Under the pieces are notes generated by a model, which ran no database searches, had not been told where the DNA came from, and saw nothing but the letters and a program-made list of their open reading frames with translations. This document shows positions 8,579 through 12,477 of a stretch of 18,095 nt of DNA, one piece after another. Numbering within the stretch: the stretch's first letter is position 1; each line of letters starts with the position of its first letter. Origin of the DNA: CALLCD01 sp039817885 (GTDB lineage Bacteria; Pseudomonadota; Alphaproteobacteria; Caulobacterales; Hyphomonadaceae); contig JBCBUY010000059.1 of the NCBI GenBank assembly GCA_039817885.1, positions 1 to 18,095 of the forward strand, in the 5' to 3' direction. The position numbers were made by a program, and so were the translations under genes.

Positions 8579-9076
8579 TCATTCACCGCCCAGTAGATCG
8601 GCCACTTCTTTCCAAGAAGGACAGATCGAAAACCTAAAGCTTCCATCCGATTTTGCGCGCTTGGCTTTTTCCGATCCGCGAAAGTGGATCTTTGTCGAGA
8701 CAGTGGTCATATGGCTGAGCACGTCTAACCGATCGTCAATAAAAACGGTGATGCCCAATCTTTTGCAGATCGGTGCTTTGTCAGGTCGTTTCCTGCAAAA
8801 GTGTACATGCTCTCGTTTTAAACCGGTCGACGCATAGAAGTTATGGTGCTCCAGCCAATCGAGCGATTTCTGCTGAACTTTGGGTCCGCACTTAGAGACG
8901 ATATAAATATTGTCCCCGAAGCGCTCTTCGCGCAATTGACGAATCACCCTCATTGCATCCTCAAACATCGGCGTTTGAAGATAATCGTCTGTGAAGAAGG
9001 ACGTATCTCCCTTTGTTTCGGCGGGCTTTATGATCACACCACCCAGATCAATTCCTAGTATATTTTTCATTTTCAT
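8579..9076 (-). CDS. HAD-superfamily phosphatase/nucleotidase-like protein
   Basis: 165 residues. Motif I is GIDLGGV (nucleophile Asp10), without the usual second Asp at +2, which is Gly here. Motif II is IVSKCG (Ser61). Lys100 or a nearby Lys is the likely motif III residue. Motif IV is VFIDDRLDVL (Asp114-Asp115). The loss of the +2 general acid would be unusual for an efficient phosphatase, though some HAD nucleotidases tolerate variation there, so it may act as a slow or specialised enzyme. Two in-frame ATGs (9076, 9070) have only a weak upstream purine run. It follows rtcB after 159 bases containing two hairpins and abuts the DUF4291 start. A role removing 3' or 2' phosphates from cleaved RNA is a guess from context. 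Confidence 0.82.
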   Translation of the reverse strand: MKMKNILGIDLGGVIIKPAETKGDTSFFTDDYLQTPMFEDAMRVIRQLREERFGDNIYIVSKCGPKVQQKSLDWLEHHNFYASTGLKREHVHFCRKRPDKAPICKRLGITVFIDDRLDVLSHMTTVSTKIHFRGSEKAKRAKSDGSFRFSICPSWKEVADLLGGE

Positions 9077-9147
9077 TTCTTACGTACATTCAAAATGATC
9101 GAAGCCACCCCATTGCGGCTTTGATCGGATTTGGTTTCGTTCAGCGG

Positions 9148-9172
9148 GCGATTGATCCACAGGATCAATCGC
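9148..9172. repeat. Perfect 11-bp hairpin downstream of rtcB
   Basis: GCGATTGATCC and GGATCAATCGC are exact inverted repeats around loop ACA, followed on the plus strand by TTTT. It lies between rtcB and the HAD gene, beside a second hairpin. On the operon strand no T run follows, so mRNA stabilisation or processing is as likely as termination. Confidence 0.6.
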
Positions 9173-9190
9173 TTTTCCGCGTTCGGTGCT

Positions 9191-9215
9191 CGAAAAGGTC
9201 CACCGGACCTTTTCG
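9191..9215 (-). terminator. Terminator-like hairpin after rtcB
   Basis: CGAAAAGGTCC and GGACCTTTTCG form a perfect 11-bp stem with a 3-base loop, 21 bases after the rtcB stop. The 3' arm ends in TTTTC on both strands. It could act as a partial terminator that lowers expression of the HAD-DUF4291-rtcA part relative to rtcB. The sequence type also resembles dispersed alphaproteobacterial palindromes. Confidence 0.5.
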
Positions 9216-9235
9216 TTGGCAAAGCCAAACGCACC

Positions 9236-10459
9236 TCACCCCTTCACACACACCACTTGTCGCAGCGTGTGCACGATCTCGACGAGATCTTTCTGGGCTT
9301 CCATCACCTGGTCGATGTTCTTGTAGGCCGCTGGTGTTTCGTCCAGCACGCCTTCATCGGTGCGGCATTCAACGTGCGCAACGGCTGCCAAATGCTCTTC
9401 CATCGACACAGCTTTCTTGGCCGCCGTGCGGGACATCACCCGTCCAGCGCCGTGGGAGCAGGAGCAGAAGCTCTCCGCGTTTCCAAGGCCGCAAACAATA
9501 TATGACCGCGCCCCCATGGATCCCGGAATAATTCCAAGCACACCTGTTGCGGCGCGCACCGCACCCTTGCGGGTCACGAAGATGTTCTCACCGAAATGGT
9601 TCTCGCGTGTCACATAGTTATGGTGACAGTTCACCGCTTCAGCTTCGGCCTCGAAAGGCTTTGAGATTTCCGCCCGCATGGCCGCGATGACATTCGCCAT
9701 CATGACGGTACGGTTGGCCGCTGCAAAGCTCTGCGCCCAGTCCACCGCTTCAACATAATCATTGAAATGGTCAGTGCCTTCCGGAAAGTAGGAAAGGTTC
9801 ATATCCGGCAGATTAATGAACCAGCGCGCCATATCTTTTTTTGCAAGCTCGATGAAGTAAGTTCCGATACGGTTCCCTACCCCGCGCGAGCCTGAGTGCA
9901 GCATCACCCACACGCGGTCCGCCTCATCGAGACAGATCTCGATAAAGTGGTTGCCGGTGCCGAGCGTACCCAGATGCTTATGGTTGTTCGATTTGGCAAT
10001 TTTTGGATGCTTGTCGGTAATCCGATCAAACGCGTCTTTCATGCCAAACCAAACGTCATCCGCCGACTTTGGCGGGGTCTCCCATGAGCCCTTGTCTCGC
10101 CGACCACGCCCACTTGTTCGACCATGCGGCACAGCTTTTTCAATCGCGGCGCGGATGTGGCCAAGAGAGTCAGGCAGATCATTCGCCGTCAGCGACGTAC
10201 GCGCGGCCATCATACCGCACCCGATATCAACCCCGACCGCAGCCGGAATGATCGCGTCTTTGGTTGGGATAACAGAGCCGACCGTCGAGCCAATGCCGAC
10301 GTGAACATCAGGCATAACGGCGAGATGCTTGAAGATGAACGGCATCTCAGCTGTTTTACGCAATTGCTCGCGCGCTTTGTCTTCTACGGGAACCCCGCGC
10401 GTCCACATTTTGATAGGAGCGCCCCGATCTGGGGCCATTATGTCAAAGTTACGTTCCAT
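9236..10459 (-). CDS. rtcB: tRNA/RNA-splicing ligase RtcB
   Basis: 407 residues against 408 in E. coli RtcB, and very similar in sequence. The enzyme joins a 2',3'-cyclic- or 3'-phosphate RNA end to a 5'-OH end using GTP and Mn2+. Active-site residues are visible: AAVGVDIGCGM (Cys81), GTLGTGNHFIE (His171), MLHSGSRG (His188), NCHHNYV, IIPGSMGARSYIV, and the guanylated His of CSHGAGRVMSR; the end is TLRQVVCVKG as in E. coli. I chose ATG 10459, with GGAG six bases upstream. A TTG at 10507 and ATGs between lie in the same frame, but 10507 falls inside the terminal stem of the last Y RNA. The gene sits immediately after the Y RNA/tRNA array in the rsr operon. Confidence 0.97.
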   Translation of the reverse strand: MERNFDIMAPDRGAPIKMWTRGVPVEDKAREQLRKTAEMPFIFKHLAVMPDVHVGIGSTVGSVIPTKDAIIPAAVGVDIGCGMMAARTSLTANDLPDSLGHIRAAIEKAVPHGRTSGRGRRDKGSWETPPKSADDVWFGMKDAFDRITDKHPKIAKSNNHKHLGTLGTGNHFIEICLDEADRVWVMLHSGSRGVGNRIGTYFIELAKKDMARWFINLPDMNLSYFPEGTDHFNDYVEAVDWAQSFAAANRTVMMANVIAAMRAEISKPFEAEAEAVNCHHNYVTRENHFGENIFVTRKGAVRAATGVLGIIPGSMGARSYIVCGLGNAESFCSCSHGAGRVMSRTAAKKAVSMEEHLAAVAHVECRTDEGVLDETPAAYKNIDQVMEAQKDLVEIVHTLRQVVCVKG

Positions 10460-10499
10460 CATACTCTCCATTACATTCATCAGAGCGCGACCCCCAGAC

Positions 10500-10635
10500 G
10501 GCGACAAGAGGTAATGAGACGATTAATTCCGCCATCTGCAAAAGAGCAGAGCTGGACTTGAACCAGCAACAAGGCCTTTGGCCTAACCCGGTCAGCGACC
10601 GAGTGCGTCTTCCTGTAGTCCCATCGGCATTCGCC
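10500..10635 (-). ncRNA. Y-RNA-like gene 7
   Basis: The 5' end GGCGAATGCCGATGGGACTACA matches the shared Y motif. The 3' end CTTGTCGCC gives the closing stem GGCGA/TCGCC. Inside are hairpins CGGTC/GACCG and AGGCC/GGCCT, a T-arm-like GCTGG-TTCAAGT-CCAGC, and TCTGC/GCAGA. So it carries a tRNA-like domain, but not the clean permuted order of genes 1 and 2. It ends 40 bases before the rtcB start. Ends are inferred from pairing. Confidence 0.7.
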
Positions 10636-10646
10636 TGAGTCAGGGC

Positions 10647-10730
10647 GTGGCAACGAGAGAGTGAAGAGACATTCCTGACCGCATGCGGTTAGGGGTTGGC
10701 AACCGTTGTAGTCCCTTCGGCATTTGCCAC
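10647..10730 (-). ncRNA. Y-RNA-like gene 6
   Basis: Starts GTGGCAAATGCC and continues with AAGGGACTACA; ends CTCGTTGCCAC. The closing stem is GTGGCAA/TTGCCAC, a compensatory version of the GGCGA/TCGCC stem in its neighbours. The insert is short, with hairpins GGTT/AACC and ACCGC/GCGGT and no T arm. Confidence 0.65.
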
Positions 10731-10741
10731 TGAAGTTGAAG

Positions 10742-10863
10742 CTGATGGCAACAAGTGAGTGTTCGGACACAACCGGCAGGCCTCGAACCTGCTAACCGGC
10801 CAATCCCCCGGCGGATGCTAGTTTTTGTTGGTGCAATGTAGTCCGAACGGCATTTGCCATCAG
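10742..10863 (-). ncRNA. Y-RNA-like gene 5
   Basis: A 10-bp closing stem CTGATGGCAA/TTGCCATCAG encloses the shared 5' motif (GGCAAATGCC, then TTCGGACTACA) and the 3' motif CTTGTTGCC. The insert holds a T-arm-like hairpin GCAGG-TTCGAGG-CCTGC and a GC-rich stretch. About 122 bases; ends from pairing. Confidence 0.7.
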
Positions 10864-10872
10864 TATTCCACC

Positions 10873-10938
10873 GGGCGACAAGGGTGTGTTGAGATCAAGG
10901 TACCGTTCAAAGCGATGTATTCCCAACGGCATTCGCCC
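10873..10938 (-). ncRNA. Y-RNA-like gene 4 (short form)
   Basis: Only 66 bases: GGGCGAATGCC, TTGGGAATACATCG, a short insert, and CCCTTGTCGCCC. The closing stem is GGGCGA/TCGCCC. No tRNA-like arm is visible, so it is essentially the Ro-binding stem alone. Confidence 0.62.
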
Positions 10939-10950
10939 TTTATTCATTAT

Positions 10951-11043
10951 GCGGAGGACAAGTTAATTACGAAATGCGCTGGAGTCGAACCAGCCCTCGG
11001 CAACCGCCTTCAACCAATGTAATCCCGCAAGCATTCCTCCTGC
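10951..11043 (-). ncRNA. Y-RNA-like gene 3
   Basis: The closing stem GCAGGAGGA/TCCTCCGC pairs over 8 bp with one bulge. The primary sequence differs from the other copies but pairing is kept. GGGATTACATTGG follows the 5' stem, CTTG precedes the 3' stem, and a T-arm-like hairpin GCTGG-TTCGACT-CCAGC lies inside. No D arm is seen. Confidence 0.65.
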
Positions 11044-11085
11044 TGCGCTCTATTCCTTTCTTTCATTCAGTTCTTCAATCCATTG

Positions 11086-11157
11086 CGAGTGCGGAAGGAT
11101 TCGAACCCTCGACCACCGGTTTTGGAGACCGACGCTCTACCGCTGAGCTACACACTC
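11086..11157 (-). tRNA. tRNA-Trp(CCA)
   Basis: Acceptor GAGTGTG/CGCACTC, D stem GCTC/GAGC, anticodon arm TCGGT-CTCCAAA-ACCGG, T arm GAGGG-TTCGAAT-CCTTC, discriminator G. The 3' CCA is not encoded (CAA follows). It is the last tRNA of the array, 43 bases before Y-RNA-like gene 3. Confidence 0.9.
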
Positions 11158-11164
11158 GCATTTC

Positions 11165-11242
11165 TGGTAGTCCCTGCGGGGGTCGAACCCGCTTCCCCGG
11201 TTCGAAAGACCGGTATTCTAGCCTACCGTAAACTAAGGGACC
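11165..11242 (-). tRNA. tRNA-Glu(TTC)
   Basis: Acceptor GGTCCCT/AGGGACT (G-T at 1-72), D stem GTTT/GAAT with two wobbles, anticodon arm CCGGT-CTTTCGA-ACCGG, T arm GCGGG-TTCGACC-CCCGC, discriminator A, encoded CCA. The A73 and the GTTT-type D stem are unlike common bacterial tRNA-Glu and recall phage-borne tRNAs (impression, not tested). Confidence 0.9.
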
Positions 11243-11244
11243 GG

Positions 11245-11316
11245 TTGGTGCGGCTGGACTTGAACCAGCGACGCATGGGTCTTCAGCCCATCGCTCTACC
11301 ACTGAGCTACGCACCG
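11245..11316 (-). tRNA. tRNA-Phe(GAA) with unpaired 1-72
   Basis: Anticodon arm ATGGG-CTGAAGA-CCCAT, D stem GCTC/GAGC, T arm GCTGG-TTCAAGT-CCAGC. The acceptor CGGTGCG/CGCACCA pairs at 2-71 to 7-66 but has C1/A72, a mismatch typical of initiator tRNA rather than tRNA-Phe. Only CC of the CCA is available, because tRNA-Glu starts two bases after the discriminator. Confidence 0.85.
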
Positions 11317-11322
11317 TAAGCC

Positions 11323-11399
11323 TGGCGGTCTCTACGGGTGTTGAACCCGTTACTTCGCCTCGACAGGGCGGTGTTTTAGCCAACGTAAACTAAGAGACC
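11323..11399 (-). tRNA. tRNA-Asp(GTC)
   Basis: Acceptor GGTCTCT/AGAGACC, D stem GTTT/AAAC, anticodon arm CCGCC-CTGTCGA-GGCGA (27-43 is C/A), T arm ACGGG-TTCAACA-CCCGT with a non-standard T loop, discriminator G, encoded CCA. The D-arm style matches the neighbouring tRNA-Glu, suggesting a common source. Confidence 0.88.
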
Positions 11400-11481
11400 T
11401 GATTGTGTTCCTTCTTCTGTTGCAGTTTGCGAACCCGGCGAATTCCGAGTTTGCTGTTCGCTTTCGCGAAATGGCTTCGAT
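11400..11481 (-). other. Unassigned 82-base spacer in the tRNA array
   Basis: No tRNA or Y RNA motif is clear. On the operon strand it has TTCGC-GAAA-GCGAA, a GNRA hairpin, overlapping a second possible pairing GCGAAC/GTTCGC around a 21-base loop. It is much longer than the other intertRNA spacers, so a decayed or unrecognised RNA could lie here. Confidence 0.35.
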
Positions 11482-11559
11482 TGGTCAGAGTGGCTGGATT
11501 CGAACCAACGACCCCCGGCGTCCAAGGCCGGTGCTCTACGCAGGCTGAGCTACACTCTG
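11482..11559 (-). tRNA. tRNA-Pro(TGG)
   Basis: Acceptor CAGAGTG/CACTCTG, D stem GCTC/GAGC, anticodon arm CCGGC-CTTGGAC-GCCGG, T arm GTTGG-TTCGAAT-CCAGC, discriminator A, encoded CCA. The D loop AGCCTGCGTA lacks the usual GG pair that docks on the T loop. Confidence 0.9.
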
Positions 11560-11566
11560 TTTGTTC

Positions 11567-11644
11567 TGGCTGGCCGCCCCGGATTCGAACCGGGCTCAGT
11601 CTCGGTTAACAGCCGAGTGTATTCACCCAGAATACTAGCGACCA
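11567..11644 (-). tRNA. tRNA-Asn(GTT)
   Basis: Acceptor TGGTCGC/GCGGCCA (one T-G), D stem GTAT/ATAC, anticodon arm CTCGG-CTGTTAA-CCGAG, six-base variable loop, T arm CCCGG-TTCGAAT-CCGGG, discriminator G, encoded CCA. Confidence 0.91.
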
Positions 11645-11648
11645 GAAT

Positions 11649-11722
11649 TGGAGGTCCCTCCGGGATTCGAACCCGGGTCCACGGGTTAAAGGCCCGTTGC
11701 TAAACCACTCAGCTAAGGGACC
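11649..11722 (-). tRNA. tRNA-Lys(TTT)-like with C33
   Basis: Acceptor GGTCCCT/AGGGACC is perfect. D stem GCTG/TAGC, anticodon stem ACGGG/CCCGT, T arm CCGGG-TTCGAAT-CCCGG, encoded CCA. The anticodon loop is CCTTTAA, so the near-invariant U33 is C and the discriminator is T instead of the A expected for Lys. Either a decoy or a tRNA with altered decoding. Confidence 0.82.
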
Positions 11723-11731
11723 CTCAAAACC

Positions 11732-11807
11732 TGGCTGGAGCGGCACGATTCGAACGTGCGACCTTCGCAATCAAAGTGCGATGTTCTACCAGCTGAACCA
11801 CGCTCCA
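11732..11807 (-). tRNA. tRNA-Gln(TTG)
   Basis: Fully regular: acceptor TGGAGCG/CGCTCCA, D stem GTTC/GAAC, anticodon arm TCGCA-CTTTGAT-TGCGA, variable AGGTC, T arm GCACG-TTCGAAT-CGTGC, discriminator G, encoded CCA. Confidence 0.95.
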
Positions 11808-11813
11808 ATATCC

Positions 11814-11887
11814 TGGGACTGGGCCACGGAATCGAACCGCAACCAGCGGGCTCACAACCCACTGCTCTACCATTGAGCTAACCCAGC
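11814..11887 (-). tRNA. tRNA-His(GTG)
   Basis: Acceptor GCTGGGT/GCCCAGT, D stem GCTC/GAGC, anticodon arm GTGGG-TTGTGAG-CCCGC, T arm TGCGG-TTCGATT-CCGTG (two wobbles), discriminator C, encoded CCA. The base before position 1 is T, so no G-1 is encoded opposite C73, the usual HisRS identity pair. Confidence 0.88.
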
Positions 11888-11902
11888 ACGACCGGGATCG
11901 GT

Positions 11903-12032
11903 GTTGGCGACGAGGGTTTGGCGAAACGTTTTAAGTCTCATGCTCTACCAACTGAGCTACAGGCTTCCGCCTGGCAGGATTCGAACCCGCGACCTTGAGA
12001 TTACCAATGTAGTTCCGCCGGCATTCGCCAAC
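11903..12032 (-). ncRNA. Y-RNA-like gene 2 with permuted tRNA domain
   Basis: The closing stem is GTTGGCGA/TCGCCAAC. The 5' motif is GGCGAATGCC then GGCGGAACTACA. The insert reads, in order: TCTCA (3' side of an anticodon-type stem), AGGTC, T arm GCGGG-TTCGAAT-CCTGC (11974-11990), CAGGC-GGAA-GCCTG (an acceptor stem capped by a GNRA-like loop, 11960-11973), TA, D arm GCTC/GAGC (11942-11957), and TGAGA, which pairs back to TCTCA. This is a tRNA opened at the anticodon and closed at the acceptor, the architecture described for YrlA RNAs that bind Rsr. Confidence 0.85.
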
Positions 12033-12059
12033 GCATCTTCCAATTCATTTCATTTGTTC

Positions 12060-12134
12060 TGGCAGCTCCCGCAGGACTCGAACCCGCACCTTCGGCTTCG
12101 TAGGCCGATGTTCTTCCAGTTATACTAGAGAGCT
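12060..12134 (-). tRNA. tRNA-Arg(ACG)
   Basis: Acceptor AGCTCTC/GGGAGCT, anticodon arm TCGGC-CTACGAA-GCCGA, T arm GCGGG-TTCGAGT-CCTGC, discriminator G, encoded CCA. The D stem GTAT/GAAC is weak (A12/A23 mismatch). It sits alone between Y-RNA-like genes 1 and 2. Confidence 0.88.
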
Positions 12135-12158
12135 ATGCCTCTATTCCTTTCCTCTACG

Positions 12159-12345
12159 ATCTGTCTGAATGGAAAGCCGGCGACGAATAGACTGGCCGTC
12201 GGGCCCGAATTCGATGAAACGCTTCCTGCTCTATCCGCTGAGCTATCGGCCCCCATGATGGACCGAGCGGGATTCGAACCCGCGACCTGGTCGTTACAGA
12301 CGATGTAGTTCCACCGGCATTCGCCGGTTTCCAATTCAGACAGAT
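12159..12345 (-). ncRNA. Y-RNA-like gene 1 with permuted tRNA domain
   Basis: First RNA of the array. The closing stem has 24 pairs: ATCTGTCTGAAT/ATTCAGACAGAT, then GGAAA/TTTCC and CCGGCGA/TCGCCGG, with two single bulges. The 5' motif is GGCGAATGCC then GGTGGAACTACA. The insert is permuted: T arm GCGGG-TTCGAAT-CCCGC (12267-12283), a full 7-bp acceptor TCGGTCC/GGGCCGA (12246-12266) capped by ATCATGG, TA, and D arm GCTC/GAGC (12228-12243). TGTAACG and CGTTTCA nearly pair where the anticodon stem would be. YrlA-type RNAs are known to tether or modulate the Ro protein. Confidence 0.87.
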
Positions 12346-12369
12346 ATCTCCTTTCTTCAATTCCACTCT

Positions 12370-12399
12370 CCCCGGGCGAGGCGGATTCCCCGCCCGGGG
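12370..12399. repeat. GC-rich hairpin between rsr and the RNA array
   Basis: CCCCGGGCG and CGCCCGGGG form a perfect 9-bp stem. No T tract follows on the operon strand. It could protect the rsr mRNA 3' end or separate it from the RNAs by processing. Confidence 0.55.
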
Positions 12400-12410
12400 C
12401 CTTGCTTGCT

Positions 12411-12460
12411 GCGCAGCGGTGTCATCCGAAAACCGGTGTCCACTTTTCGGACCGCTGCGG
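12411..12460. repeat. Dispersed palindromic element after rsr
   Basis: Two nested stems: GCAGCGGT/ACCGCTGC (8 bp) and CCGAAAA/TTTTCGG (7 bp) around an 11-base loop. The core, TCCGAAAACCGGTGTCCAC, resembles an extragenic palindrome I know from rhizobial and related genomes. It starts 18 bases beyond the rsr stop. Confidence 0.65.
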
Positions 12461-12477
12461 GCTATCAAAGCGTATTG

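Noticed and set aside
10460..10507. Earlier TTG/ATG starts for rtcB
   Set aside because: The TTG lies in the terminal stem of the last Y-RNA-like gene; the ATG at 10459 has better spacing from GGAG and gives the family length.
10614..12330. Recurring GGCATTCGCC-like words as a CRISPR array
   Set aside because: Spacing is irregular and the repeats pair with distant partners, matching Y RNA ends rather than CRISPR repeats; no cas genes.
10974..12468. Several open frames on both strands with SRIRTRDL/GFEPTTPG-like or SSVVERW-like products
   Set aside because: They cross the tRNA genes; the repeated motifs come from the T and D arms, not from coding.
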